From: Blattamonas nauphoetae
Lineage: Eukaryota; Preaxostyla; Oxymonadida
NCBI GenBank assembly: GCA_033064195.1
Contig: JARBJD010000006.1
Coordinates: 186,001 to 250,000 of the forward strand
Length of the DNA stretch: 64,000 nt
Reading direction: 5' to 3'
Below are positions 1-12,184 of the stretch, in pieces (position 1 is the stretch's first letter; every line of letters starts with the position of its first letter). The notes under the pieces are model-generated. The model searched no databases, was not told the DNA's origin, and saw only the letters and a program-made list of their open reading frames with translations. Both the position numbers and the translations under genes were made by a program.

Positions 1-2848
1 GGCCCAGTTGATCAGATCGTAGAGATTGAGGTTGTATCGGACGAGGTGGTTGACAGTGTGCAGATCGTGTTCGTCCTCCTCCGGAACGATCCACTCGAAG
101 TTCTTCTGCCTCCAGTCATCTCTGTTCTTCATCACTTCCATCATCCGATACAGCACACTGTTCAGATACAACACACTCTCCTCCGAATACTCGATGTTGT
201 CGGCAATCATCTCTTCAAACCATTCGATGTCTTCTTCGCTGTACGTTGGGTCTTCGAGCAGTTGGGAGTACTGAAACGTGGCCTGCATCATCTCAAACAT
301 GTAATTCACTTCCACGTTTCCAGCAATCGCTGCTCGGACCATTTTCGATTCGGGGATGCTTGTCGCGTTCAGCATGAGGAAGTAGACAAACGCGAAGATG
401 AGGGAAGACGCGAGGAGGAGGAGACCGCAGACCACGAAGATCAGAGAACAAGCTTTCACAGGCAGCTTCTCCGTTGTCTGCCAGATGGACGACTGAAGGG
501 CTGATGGGATGGCGAGGTTGCTTCGCTTTTTGGCAGAGTGTTGTGGCGACGTTGTTTGTGGTAGAAGCAAGCCAGGAGTGGCGGGAATCGTCATCGGAGC
601 GACTTCCATGGGTGACGAAGGCGGATGGATCAAAACTTGCTCATTCTCGTTAATTCTCGCAGAATCGTCATTGTCTTCTTGCCCAAAATTCCCAGTTCTG
701 ACGCGCTGCAAATAGAGCTCCGTCTCTTCCTGAAGCATCATATCCTCGAGATTGTCGGCAAACGTCAGACAAACACTGGCCGTCACCAGGTCGCCCTCAA
801 TCTCTCGAAGAATACTCGAATACAGTCTCAAGACGACCGGGTTCCGCGGATCCTCTCGGAGGAGTCTCTGCAGCATTTCCTTTGCTTTGCAAAAGTAAAA
901 GATGCCTGTTTCGGCGCGTTTCATCGCAAGAATGACGTCGAAGTTCTTCCGACTCAGAAGAGTCCAGAAGCGGAACATGTGCACTCTCGACAGATTGGTC
1001 ATTCGAGTCACTTCCTCGATATGTGTTGATTGAGTGCGAGCGACTGAAGCGGAATTCGTCTGTATGTTTGTTGATTTTGATGTGGACGCTCGTTTTTTTG
1101 CTTCTTGAACCTCGTGATCTTTTGCGTATCGAAAGAGAACAAAACGGTCGCGAATCGACGGGAAAAGCTCTTGGACGCGAGTAAGCAGAGCGCTCACTCT
1201 CTGACTTGGGCGGAAAGCCTCCAGAAAGAGAGCATATAACAAGTAGATGGATGGATCGTCTTTGAACCGGCTTCGTTTTAATAGTTGAAGGAAGAGCCTG
1301 TCAGTGAATCCAAGAACCTCATTTTCGCAAGAAATTCGGGGGTTATGGAGATAGCGAAGGATAAGTTCAAGGTTGGAACAACTCCGAACATTCCGTGCGA
1401 CGAGGGCAACAGCATCAGACAAATCACGTGATTGAACCGGTTGAACACCATTCAGAGTATTGCCATCATCTGTTTGTCGGGTGTTCATGTTTGGGATGTG
1501 TGGGTACTCAAAGAGGACGCCATTCACGATCGTGAAAATCGAGTCTTGCATTGGCCCGGATAATGGCTTCAGTGAAGTCAGAGTTTGGCGGTTATTTCGA
1601 TGTAGTCTCTGTTCATGAAGAAGAACAACTTTATCAAGACGTTTATTAAGTAAATGGGCAAGGCCAAGAAAGGCTCCAATTGAGGCAGCGGTAATCCCAA
1701 TGAAGAAGATAAGATTACTGAGAACGGGATGAAGGTATGAAAGAGGGAGCGAAAGGAATGAGAAAATGGATGTGATCAATGAAACTGTTGGGATGAGTAA
1801 GATCAAGCAATTTGTTGACTTTCGTATGTATGGTGGTGAATAGAAAATAAGCCCAATCATCACCAAAGATATCACTAGATGAATTGTGGTGGAGGCCAGT
1901 GGAAGTGTTGGGCATAATAACGTGTTACATATGGACGCAATGGTGATCAGGGCGACAAGTCCAGTTTGGGTCAATCCATTTTGTGCGGCAAAGTAACTTC
2001 GGTTGTTGAAGAACGGAGTTGTGTCAAAGAGTGTATACACGTGATTCCACACGATCAGTATACAGCCAAAGACGATTCCAACGATTGCGAGTGCGATGGT
2101 TCCATTTTCAAGACAGTGAGTGGAAGTATCGTGCTGAAGTCCAAATAAACAGACACAAGTTTCGAGAAGAATAACAATTATTGGGATGAATAGCGGTCGA
2201 AGGATGAGTGAAGAGTAGAGGTTGATGAAAGAGGCAATGAGATGATGGAGCGGTTTATCTCTGAAGGAGAAAATGGCTTGGAACACAAATAATAAAAATC
2301 CGCAGAAAATAAGTGCAAGAGTGATCACAGATATAACCAAATTAATTGTGGGGGTCTCCATTCGGATTGAAGGGTCAAAATAGCGTCTATTTCAATAGAT
2401 GAAAATAATAGAGATAAACCCGAGTTTAGGAAGAATATATTGCATTCCGATGGTAGTGTAATCCCATCGTTTCAAAGGAAGAAGTGCAAATTGAAAAGTA
2501 ACGAGGGCAATTGAGATGGTATTCACAAAATCTGGGAGTTTAGGCTGATTCTGTTGAGAATTTTCGCAAAATACTTAGAAAAAAGAGAATACACGCGAGT
2601 ATCCGTAGAACAGTGTGAATAATCTTGAAGAATAGACGGTAAATGAAGCAAGATGTGAAGAGGACAGACATGTGATCGAGCCGTGAAAATTGAGATGTAA
2701 GGACTACGAATTGCTGGCCCCGCGCATCGAGTTTCATATTTTGATGACCTCCATCATGGTCAAAGCGTTGATTCGCTGGGAACATTGAACCCATAAATTT
2801 GTTGTAATGTGGATCAAGGAGTGTCTGAACTGTTCTAAATTGAAACAT
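1..2848 (-). CDS. TmcB-like polytopic membrane protein, C-terminal part outside window
   Basis: On the minus strand an open frame runs without a stop from position 2386 off the left edge, joined to two upstream exons. Introns at 2532-2592 (61 nt) and 2387-2419 (33 nt) both have GT-AG ends and keep the frame. The N-terminal 350 or so residues form many hydrophobic spans (for example LVISVITLALIFCGFLLFVF). A soluble helical region with a motif read as VVLRLYSSILREIEGD follows, then another transmembrane helix near positions 400-450. This order matches protist proteins related to Dictyostelium Tiny macrocysts B, where the helical block resembles TPR/HAT repeats. I infer a plasma-membrane or endomembrane sensor; some relatives carry PAS or cyclase domains further C-terminal, which cannot be seen here. 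The start at 2848 is the first ATG before the hydrophobic region. Confidence 0.72.
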
Positions 2849-3333
2849 TGTCGTTCTGTTTTATATATAATGGACTGATACGAACTTGTCGACACGAAAA
2901 AATGTTAAATGCTGTGTGAATCAACTGACGGATATTGATTTTCCACCATTCTTCCGACTGGATCAGGCACAATTGCTATTCTCCTTTCCAGAGTATTTTT
3001 CCCTTTTCCGGTATCGAAAGGTTTGTTACTGATACTCTAGACTTTGGAATTGTTTTCACCTCAATATGTTCTATTGATTTCAGATTTGAGAAATTGTCAA
3101 CTGAAAATGTTGGCCTGTTAAACATCATCGGATAAACACGCAACTTCGGGAAAACCCGCAACTCCACATTCTAACAACTGAAGTCACCTCAAGTGTTCAC
3201 ATTTTCGGCATCCGGTATGGACCAATATTGCATTCAAAATCCACATTTTTACCTCTAAATTTCGTGTCGTCATCTCACAAGTTCTCATTGTGGGTCGATT
3301 TGAAGATGAAAGTGAAACAACTTATTCCGAACG
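2849..3333. other. Intergenic, AT-rich; short GC-box-like repeat
   Basis: No convincing gene. Near 3127-3165 is a two-fold repeated motif (AAACNCGCAACTYCGG-like) that recurs in inverted orientation near 7240-7275, so the two sites share a small dispersed repeat. Otherwise nothing recognised. Confidence 0.4.
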
Positions 3334-3756
3334 TTGCTTTGGAGGAAGAAGCGTACTGACGATTGGGAAATCGATTGCATAACAGTAGTCATCCACAAAA
3401 TGATCCTATCGTCAACAGTTATCCCGAAAGAAAAAGGGGACAATTCGAAGACAGGGCTATCGTCTCTGGATGGATCTGAAAGTTCGGAAATTTCATTTTA
3501 TGAAATAACGATTAGCGAAGACCCGTCAGTTTTGGAATCAGCAGTTTTTCTAACCAGTTTGAGCAGACAGATCGACGCGAACTGGAAGAAGCAAAACCTA
3601 CTAAAACTTGCGGAATTGGCAGCTAAACATCCCTTAACGGCATCAATAAACACACACGATGATGATTTTGTTCTGAGCCATCCGATCTCAGTGTTCGCCT
3701 GTGATTGTGTGCTTGTGATTCAACCGTCGCTGCAAGTGCTCTTCTTCTCCTTCTAA
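3334..3756 (+). CDS. Hypothetical 140-aa ORF
   Basis: A 140-codon frame starts with ATG at 3334 and ends in TAA. The middle (residues 55-110) reads like real soluble protein with alternating acidic and hydrophobic residues and a helix rich in leucine and alanine. No domain was recognised. The last 25 residues are hydrophobic and could be read through an unrecognised intron. It may be a first exon or a relic. It sits between the TmcB-like gene, transcribed away from it, and the decayed surface-protein region. Confidence 0.3.
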   Translation: MLWRKKRTDDWEIDCITVVIHKMILSSTVIPKEKGDNSKTGLSSLDGSESSEISFYEITISEDPSVLESAVFLTSLSRQIDANWKKQNLLKLAELAAKHPLTASINTHDDDFVLSHPISVFACDCVLVIQPSLQVLFFSF

Positions 3757-3899
3757 CTGCCTCATTTCAACGTTCATCTCTTCGCTCTTGCTCGCCACCA
3801 TAGCCCAACCAATTCCACCTCCCATACATCGTCAAGATCGCACTCCCAGTGAAAGACTGATATTGTGTTCATTTTTGCGGTGAGCGCAGCCTGTTATGC

Positions 3900-6400
3900 A
3901 TTCAAAACGGAACCGTTCAACAAATCTACTTTCCTCACGTGTGGACGACAATGGCACTGACCACGCTCTCCTTCTCAACCCACACTCTGGAAGGCTCCGC
4001 TCACCTTCTCCTCTCCTCGAACAGCACCCAATTCACCGCCAATATGGAACGAAAAACACACAACCAGATCCCTCTGGTGGATATCCTTCTTGTCTCTTCG
4101 CGGATTTGGACCCAGAAAATGATCGTGGGGTATCGAGACAGACGATGTCACAAAACGACGAGATTGGAGTGTCGTCATACGACCTGCTGGATCCAGCCGC
4201 CTTTGGGGTGTCGCCTGAACACAAAACAATCCTGTTTACACCAATCACGTGTGGGTTGGTTCAAGTGCCGACATCGAAACTAGTTGTGATGCCAACATCT
4301 CGATACTCTCGTTCGCAGTCGATCTCGCCAGAGCTGATGTCTGCAACAGAAGAAACACAAACGTTCGTTATTCTCCGATGGCTCCGACAGGATCGAACAG
4401 CTTGACATTGACATCTCCCGTGGCATCCTCTTTGTCAGTCATTCTCAACTCTCTGCGGGAAACACGAGACCACAACAACGCCACATTTCCGCCACATTTC
4501 AACGGAAAGCTGCTCAGAACATGTGCATCCACGATTTGACGGTCAGTGCACGAACCACCCCTTCTTCTCGATATCACTCTCACCGTTCTCGTTTGTACTC
4601 TCGCAGTCTGGGATTTCTGCCTTCACGATCAGCGACTCTGCTGTCACAAGATCCCCACATTCAAACTTTATCGCTCCTCGTCCACTGTTGTCTTGAATCA
4701 GTGTCCCTCCTTCGTAAATGATGAACAGATACGCAATCCCTCCACTCAACCCATTCGTTTCCGAGAACGACCACAGCTCAAGTTCCGCTGCGGTGAACAC
4801 GCTGCCCGACGGCAACGAAAGTCCACTCCCAACAACACTCGTCTCGTTGACCAGCCCTCGTTTGTCAGCTGCTGTTCGGATAAACACGCTGTGACCCGTT
4901 TTTCTGTACCAGCTTTACTCCCAGCGAGGACACATCACCAAACGACCCTCCTCCAACATCATCTGACGAACAGCTCTTGAATGTTCCTGAAATGGACACA
5001 GATCCTGTTCCCGCCACCTTCACCTGCATCCCTCCTCCTTCCCCACTCGCTGAGCATCCATCAAACAAGGAATCAACAATCGTCGCTCTTCCTCCACTCA
5101 GAACACTCACATGAACTCCTCCTCCTCCCAGACTCGTTCTAAGTGATGATAACTTCGTGTTTGTCAGCTCCAACTCTACACCATCATCCCCTCCACAGTT
5201 CGAGAATGTTAATTCGTTTGTCAGATCTCCAATCTTCAGCTTTTGTTCGTACTTCACAGTGAATGCGATTGTCGATACATCTGCGGCATTCGTTGTGTGC
5301 GATGATGTTCCTGCAACAAAGGTTCTCCTTGTCAGTGTCAGCGAGTCCTTTCCTGAAATCAGTTCCTTCGTCAGCGTCGCGAAGTCAACAGACAGATCCG
5401 ACAGAAGCGCAGATCCTTCTGTTTGAGCCAAAAGCGATTTCACAAGCACACTTCGAGTGTTCAGATTCAGTCCTGTCATCTCCACATTTCCTCCTTCCAC
5501 TTTCAGAACATCTGCATCGGCTGATGAATCGGCTAACTCTGGAGCGATCGATCAAGATGTCAGTGTTGTCGATCCACCTGACTGGGTCAACAGCGACGGA
5601 ACCTTCCCTGACCATTTCAATGTCACTGCGTTCAGAGGCTGTGTTCCTGATGACACCATACACCGACACAAGCGCCGACGAGACCGAAACTGACGAGCCT
5701 CCTCTAATCGGTGTGTTTGTCACGATCAGATATCCAACCGCTGTCAGAACTCCCTGAATCGTCTCCACACCGAAAATGGCTGACCCTCTAACTCCAATCC
5801 ATGCGATCACACTTATCAAGACACTGACATTCTCATCTCGCGTCTGCCATCTCTTTACTGAGACCACCCACAAGACGCTTCTATCTGACGGGTGTGGAGG
5901 CGATGGAGTGTTTCATTTATACCGATTCGACCCAACAACTGACTCACTCGCGATTCAGAAACCCATCACAGAGAAGCGAGAAGAAGACAAACAGAAGTGT
6001 CAGCGAGCGATGACCGCTGCTTTCCGCTCCTGACTCGCCGACTCCACAGAGAGCGCCGCCGTGTTTGTGATCAGAGCACCAAAGAAGAAGCCTTCCACGA
6101 ACGCCCATGATCCCTTCTTGCTCTTTCCACATACACAGCCTGCGTCGAAAGAAGCTCGGATCACAACATCAGCCAAGACAGCGGCAGATCCACAAGAAAC
6201 GAACCTCGCCCAGTCTCCACAACAACCTGCACATCGTCCTTCACCAGCCTCTTCGTCGCTACATACCCAATCGTCTCGCACCGACCCGAATACGACGTCA
6301 CACATGTTGGTCCGTTATTTCAATTCGAAATATCCACAAGCACAGCTGGATCGGGGAGACGACTGTCGAGGAGTGTGGTTGAGGACCACTTCTGATGGAA
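3900..6400 (-). pseudogene. Degenerate relative of the beta-helix surface proteins
   Basis: Minus-strand frames at 5873-5500, 5500-4865 and 4887-4543 each look like parts of one protein but lie in different frames. I could not place a GT-AG intron that joins the first two near 5560. The best piece (5500-4865, 211 aa) has the glycine-rich signature of protist polymorphic-membrane-protein-like sequences (DGCSASGEGGGMQVKV, FKSCSSDDVGGGSFGD), as does the intact protein at 14.6-19.9 kb. Downstream of 4543 the frames break up and no C-terminal membrane anchor is visible; upstream, 5.9-6.3 kb has further broken stretches. I read it as a decaying member of the family. An alternative is an intact gene with introns I failed to place. 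Confidence 0.5.
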
Positions 6401-6449
6401 ATGCGAAGGAAACAGGAATTGCTGATGCTTTTGACAAATGACTCAATCG

Positions 6450-7286
6450 CGAGAATTGCATTTCAATCTTGGTGTGAGTAAAGTGTTGGTTGTTACTTTA
6501 TTGCATATTATTCATCTTTCTCAGGAATTCACCCATTCCTCTTCTCTCTCATCCCTCTCGTCTTCATTCTTTCCTTGTCTCAGGCCTCTGAATCTCACAA
6601 GATCTCCACACATGTCTGGATCGAAGTGACAGTCTGCATCCTTCCTCCTGTCAGATCGAACAGAAATCCGAAGTGGTGACGCGGAAGAGGCTATTCAATT
6701 CTCTCTCACACCAGATGTTCCCCGAACATATATATTCATCGAAAGTAGCGACGACTGTATGCTTCTCTCTGAAAGGCTGATTCTTCTCATTCACTCTTCA
6801 TGTTTCAACAACTTTACTCTCTCGTTCATTCCAGTTCTCAAGATCTGCATCTACTCGCCGCACCGGAGATGAAGAAGGTGAAAAGCTGACGCGAAAGTGG
6901 AGGAGATCAAGAAAGGAGCAGAGGCAAAGAAAAGGAGAAGAAGTGAGAATCGAATCGAAGTGAACAAAGATGAGATGAAAAGAACAATGAAGGAGAGAAC
7001 AAGGAACGAGGGAGATTGAGCAACAAGAAACGAGAAGGTGGAATGAGAATTGCTAATTCTCTCAATACCCTTTCCAAGATTTCGACACTCTTTGTGTCAT
7101 ATTTTTTTTATGGTCGTGATCTTGATCAACCACACTTTCTCATTCATTTCATGAGATTAAGCGTTCTCTAGAACAGATTATGATGAAATAACGGCGAAAT
7201 CATGATGAAACTTGGAATATACCGAAATTGTGGGCCCTGGACCCAAGTTGCGGGTTTATCCGGAGTTGCGGGTTAAATCGAGTACG
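6450..7286. other. Non-coding, purine/pyrimidine-skewed spacer
   Basis: The region is dominated by C/T-rich sequence (6530-6650) and then A/G-rich sequence (6880-7050). Only short ORFs are present and none resembles a protein. A copy of the small CGCAACT repeat shared with 3.13 kb lies at 7240-7275, just left of the inverted-repeat element. Confidence 0.4.
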
Positions 7287-7893
7287 TTAATAGTTGTGTC
7301 ACCAATATGTCCCATGTCACCAATCCGGCCTTTTTTCTGGAAAAATCAATATCGGTCAAACTTAGAAAAATCTGAAATTGAAGAATTATACTCCCACGCG
7401 ATCCCGAGAAAACCTCAAAATACCCCCTTTTGCCCGATGAAAAAAATCGTTTTTGCAATATCTCGACAACCAACGAATCGATTTCGACGAAAATTTTCAG
7501 AGAGACGTTTTTTCGGTGAAACGAACATTTTGAAAAAAATGTGGAGAAAAAATTCTGGGTATTTGGGAAGATCGGAAAAAACCCATATTTTTCTCAACAA
7601 AATTTTCTTAGGAAAAAAATCCTTTTATTTTTTGTTCATCTTTTGTCGAGATCTATCCGACGATAATGCCTTTTATTTGATTTAAAACGGATGGCTGGTT
7701 GTGGAGAAATGAGGGCAAAAAGTTGAAAAAAATGTGTGTATTCGGAACGTTAAACGTATTTTGAGGTTTTCTCGGGATCGGGTGGGAGTATAATTCTCAA
7801 ATTTTATATTTTTCTTAGTTTGACCAAAATAGTCCCTCACAGAAAAAAGGCCGGATTGGTGACACCGGACGGTTTGGTGACACCACTATAAGC
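7287..7893. mobile_element. MITE-like element with about 130-bp terminal inverted repeats
   Basis: The sequence from about 7290 to 7425 returns in inverted orientation at about 7755-7893. Matching landmarks are TAGTTGTGTCACCAA at the left and its counterpart TTGGTGACACCACTA at the right. The internal pair ATCCCGAGAAAACCTC and GAGGTTTTCTCGGGAT and the shared CCAATCCGGCCTTTTTTC stretch confirm it. The arms enclose some 330 bp of AT-rich sequence with no transposase. TA flanks each end, consistent with but not proof of a TA target duplication. The 157-aa ORF across it is a chance frame running through the arm. It is most likely a non-autonomous DNA transposon. Confidence 0.6.
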
Positions 7894-8553
7894 TGTGTCC
7901 AGTCGAGGTGGCAATGTCCAGTCCAATGTCCAGTCTCCTATTTAGGAGCCGAGGGAGTTCAAAAAACCGGGCAATGGGTGAAATCCAAGTCATTGCAACA
8001 AAATGACTCGAAACTACAAGGGAAGGTGTTCTGTGGGCAGATTAGAGATATTTCAGCAGATTGAGGTCAATTGTGTCCGGAGAACTTTATTATCGGATGG
8101 AAATGGGATGATCATTCCAAACCACATCCTTTTCTCCGCGAATTATCAATTCTACAAACATATTCTTGCAGCAATGATCTCAAAGATGGAATAATTGACA
8201 CAAGGCAAAACAGTGTGATTAGTGACGAATTAAGTGAAAAGAAGACAAAAGATACGGCAGCCGACCTTCAGCTTGTTGTGATTCTTCTGAATTTCCTTCG
8301 ACGATTGGCTCAGTCTATTTTAGGGCTGGTTGAGATCTTACAAACAACAACAGCGCGTCTAGGTATGACCAAAAAAGAGGAGGTGAGACCGTTAACAAGT
8401 GTGATCATGATTTAGTGGGAGTTCTTGAGGAAAGCGATTGTGAAGAATTCCCGGTTGAAGAAGCTGTGTTCAACGACGTTGACTTCGTTGGAGCATTGTC
8501 GTGTGGGGGGAAATGTTGAATTCTGGAGGTTAAGGAGAAAAAGAGAAGAAGGA
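7894..8553 (+). other. Gene-poor stretch with one weak ORF (8071-8415)
   Basis: Immediately right of the element is a short array of GTCCAGTCCAATGTCCAGT-like words (7900-7945), repeated more loosely near 10.4-10.7 kb. An open frame at 8071-8415 has a plausible amphipathic helical stretch (residues 45-105, lysine/glutamate with leucine). It has no recognisable domain or convincing start. I would not call it a gene without transcript support. Confidence 0.2.
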
Positions 8554-9006
8554 TCAATGTGGAGAATGTGAAAGAGTATGAAGAACGGAGATATCTCTTG
8601 AGAGGACAATGAAGATGAGATGAAATTTCTGGGAATTCATTCTGACAAACCTTGTATCGATGATAAATTCTTCTCTTCCATTGTTTTCGTAAAGTATTTC
8701 ATTGTCCTGAATTTTCGGTTCTTCTTTCTTCTCGACTTGTTTTGTTGATTCCTTATTTTCTTCACCGATTGATTCGGCCATCGTTTGATCAGTTAGAGTT
8801 ACAACAAGTGCAACAGTGTGTTCTTGTTCAATCTTGTTCTGGCTGGGTTCTGGAGACTTCACTTCCTTTGGAATCACAACTGTCTTCGAATCTTTCTTCT
8901 CAACATCTGATTCCATATTCCTAGCTACCATCTCCTCTGATTCTTGCCTCTTCGCCTCGGCCTGTTTCGCGATCTGTTCAAATCTCCCCTTAACTCCCGA
9001 TCTATA
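8554..9006 (-). CDS. Hypothetical charged, low-complexity protein exon
   Basis: A minus-strand frame extends from a likely 3' splice acceptor (TATAG at about 9006) through residues reading GRFEQIAKQAEAKRQESEEM. It continues through the 125-codon ORF whose ATG is at 8931. It is rich in lysine and glutamate, with a predicted helix at the start and disordered sequence after. No family recognised. The 3' part after residue 95 becomes hydrophobic and may be intron read-through. Upstream exons were not found. Confidence 0.3.
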   Translation of the reverse strand, partial: YRSGVKGRFEQIAKQAEAKRQESEEMVARNMESDVEKKDSKTVVIPKEVKSPEPSQNKIEQEHTVALVVTLTDQTMAESIGEENKESTKQVEKKEEPKIQDNEILYENNGREEFIIDTRFVRMNSQKFHLIFIVLSRDISVLHTLSHSPH

Positions 9007-11026
9007 TGTCGAATGTGAAGATATGAATGAGGAGGGTCAAATACGATGAAAAAATGTCAAAAAAATGAATAAGCAAGAGATGCAAACCGATGGCAACAGA
9101 TCTCCCATCCTAGTGCATATTGGGGAACAATATGCCCGTCGTCTTGGAGGTTCCCTTTGAAAATACTCTGAGTCCATTTTCTACCAATTCGATGACAGTT
9201 GTTCATTTCTTCTCAGAGGAGAAGACGTACGACAGTTCGATCGTGTTGACTTTTCGCTTGTGGATGAATGAGCACACTGTTCCTGCAAGAGATGGAGAGA
9301 AAAAGTGAAGGAAGTGGCTAGAAATTGAAAATAAAGAGAGAAAACACTATCAACGGCGACTCAAACTGTTCTGAGTTGTCCCAATAATTTTGAAAGAATC
9401 CATCCGTTTCACTGGTCTTTCTATCAAATTCTGTCTATTCTTGTTCCAGGAACAGATTAAAGTCCTCAATCTCCACGGATATCTTCTCTCAAAACTTCGT
9501 TTCTACACATCCTCTTTTCAAGCACTGACTCTCCAACCTTCATTGTGACCTCACTGCTCCACCTTTGATAAACTGCGTTCCACTCAGATCGATGTACATC
9601 AAGTCACATGTGTGAAGATCGGGTGTGCTCTTTTCACTTTCTTTGAAACTCGTAGCACCTGAAAGCGGATTCTCTTTTTCCATGACGGTTACTCTTGGAG
9701 ATTAAGATAATGATGTCCCAATGTCTCTTCACCAGTGTCAAACAGACATATAAAACCTGTTTGTTCTCAATTATCTCTCATAATTTCAGATAGACAAAGG
9801 AAAGGAGTGTTCAGGACACGATCGATGATGATCTTGCCAGATGGGTGCAAACATGTGTCCAATTCAAGAAAAAATACTTGTACTCCTGGGTTCATGCAGA
9901 AATCTAATTTCAACTGATAATTCAAGTGCAATAGAGCATTTTCGAGACTATTGAGTATTTTGCCTCTATTTCTTCACAATACATCTTATCCGTACTCTCC
10001 ATTGTAGAACCTTCTTTTTTCACATTGTCTCACCTCATGATCTTCTCTCATCTGTTTTTGAAACAATAAATGTGTTCAATTGGCGTTTCAAAAAAGTGTC
10101 GTTTCTCGTCACGATCGAAGCTCAATTTCGAAACAAACCCCTTTTCCATCATATTTGAGTGATTTTAAGAATTTGGAGAAAAATAAAAAAAGTGAAACCA
10201 TCCATAGTGTTTTGGCTCTTTTCAAAATTATTGGGACAGTTTGGTCACATCCAGGGGCAGCAAAATGCAGAGATGAAGGCACTACCTCGCTCAAACAAAG
10301 TGATGAGGTCTAAGACTAATCAAAAAAGTGAGAGATGGGTGGTAATATCACACCAACATCGAAATGGAGACGCAACTGTGACCCTTTATAGATGTCGATT
10401 GGACATCCAGGACTGGATGTCCAATCGGACAGTCCATTTTTGCCGACTCTTTGAAAACTTCAAAAACGGTATGCACTAATTGAGAAGACATCAGAACAAA
10501 AGTATCAGCGAAATGTCCAATGACATCCAATGACGTCCAATGGTGGGTGGATCAAGCAACTCGTCACTAGAAGAAGAGTATCATCGGATTCTCACTATTT
10601 CGCTGATTTTTAACAGACTATTCTCATTTTCAAGTGAAAGGAAACAAATATATGGAATGAGAGTAAAATGAACAGGATCAAAATTGAATATCCAATCGAA
10701 GTCAATTGTCCAGTCCAACGCTGGCACCGTCCAATCCAATTAACATGCCAATGAAAATGTGATGAAGTGTTGAAGAAAAAAAAGAAAAAGTTGATTGGTC
10801 GGAAATACGATCTGACAGGAAAGAAAATGTTGGTTCACGACTGAATGATGGACCTGAATGCATCCAAATTTGTATCATTCTGAATTTTTTGTAAATATTT
10901 ACAATCAATTATTTATCCTTTTTTCATATAATCTGATCCCACACAAAGGTCTCTAAACAAACTGTCGGATCGCCCCATGATTCTTTCAGATTGATAAATA
11001 CACAATTGTCCCTGATCAGCTTAGAA
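9007..11026. other. Long intergenic region with palindrome and repeats
   Basis: About 2 kb without a supportable gene. It contains a perfect hairpin at 10396-10427 (listed separately) and several dispersed words of the type TCCAATGACGTCCAATGG (10516-10542, 10690-10740). ORFs of 60-106 codons here lack protein character. The last 100 bases before 11027 are the 5' flank of the ribosomal P1 gene. Confidence 0.4.
10396..10427. repeat. Perfect 15-bp inverted repeat, 2-nt loop
   Basis: CGATTGGACATCCAG is followed by GA and then its exact reverse complement. The arms contain the ATTGGACATCC word that recurs imperfectly nearby. The function is unknown; it could be a transposon end remnant or simply a cruciform-prone site. 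Confidence 0.85.
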
Positions 11027-11414
11027 ATGGCCTCAAAGGAAGAACTTGCATGTGTGTACGCCGCTCTCATTCTCTATGATGAGAAGCTCCCCATTACTGC
11101 CGAAAACATTGAATCCATCACAAAGGCAGCCAACGTGAAAGTCCCCAACTATCTTCCAATGCTTTTCGCCAAGATGCTTGAGGGAAAGAACATTGAGGAT
11201 CTCCTCTTCCAAGGTGGCGCTGTTGCTGCCCCAGTTGCTGTTGCTGCCGCTGCCGGTGGTGCTGCTGCTGCTCCAGCTGCCGATGACAAGAAAGGCAAAA
11301 AGGAGGAAAAGAAGAAGGAAGAGTCCAGCGATGATGGCATGGATGTATGTCTTGCGTTCTTTTTGATGAATTTCTCTCTTTTACTAGGGCGGAATGTTCG
11401 ATCTGTTCGGATAG
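11027..11414 (+). CDS. RPLP1: 60S acidic ribosomal protein P1
   Basis: This encodes the stalk protein of the large ribosomal subunit, which recruits translation GTPases. Exon 1 starts [16 protein letters not shown] and has the four-helix N-terminal dimerisation domain typical of P1 (residues 1-65). An alanine/glycine/proline hinge (about 70-90) and a lysine/glutamate segment follow. A 43-nt intron (11345-11387, GTATGT...ACTAG) separates the last exon, which encodes GGMFDLFG. The product therefore ends in the conserved P-stalk tail [13 protein letters not shown]. Length is about 114 aa, normal for the family. Without splicing the tail is lost, so the intron is well supported. The ATG at 11027 aligns with the family start. 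Confidence 0.95.
11345..11387 (+). other. 43-nt spliceosomal intron in RPLP1
   Basis: GTATGT donor and TTTTACTAG acceptor. Removing it restores the universally conserved P1 C-terminal tail. It is a good calibration example of the short introns used throughout the window. Confidence 0.93.
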
Positions 11415-12184
11415 AGAGAGAAACACGCCAACACACAAGACAACTGCATTTCTTTCTTCACAACATTATTTTAATCTGCAGTGTGATCTGGTCATCGTAT
11501 TCCATGTTTTTTAAACTGAATCCACAACCAAAACAATCTTTTGTGATTCATTCAAGAGGATTCGCACCAAATTGAAAGGTAGATGTACTTGAGTGAAACA
11601 CATTTGGCGACATTTAACCGAAATTCATTGCCTGAGGTTGAAATCACGAAGTATACCATTCACTTCAGTGAAGGTTTTGCCCTCGAGAAAGAGCATCATT
11701 TCTTCACTACCCTCGCCATTCATGATTCGAGACACAATAAAAACTTAATGTATAGTCGGGAACAGTGTCAATCATAGTTGAGATACAACGAGAGAGATCG
11801 ATGAGATGTGAGAAGATGGGGTGAGATTTGACTGACTTTCTGAACTGATGGATTGAGGGGGAGTGAACGATTGGAATCACATATATCAGACGAGTCAATC
11901 AGTGATTCTTCGTCTAATGCCAGTAGTTGTTGTTGATTTGAGATCCCTCTGCGTGGAAAGTGGATCTAACTGGCTAGTTAGCTTGGAGCAGGTTCATCAG
12001 GTGTTGACGAAGTGAAGAGGGATGTGCAACAATATGGTAACCATTGAGAATGTGAAGAGAGACTTTTGAGTCGAATCTCAAGGGCCATTTGTGGTGTTTT
12101 GATGATTCTTGGATATCTGCAGAAAGATGGAGTGCGCACGAAAATGATGATATACCAAGACAAAATAGGTTGAGGAACACCATT
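11415..12184. other. Intergenic between RPLP1 and the 12.2-kb gene
   Basis: No gene recognised. An AATAAAAAC word at about 11734 could serve as a 3'-end signal for RPLP1. Small ORFs here are not protein-like. Confidence 0.35.

Noticed and set aside
1-1029. Plus-strand ORFs at the left edge (152 and 134 aa)
   Set aside because: Antisense to the TmcB-like reading frame, which is open to the edge and matches family features.
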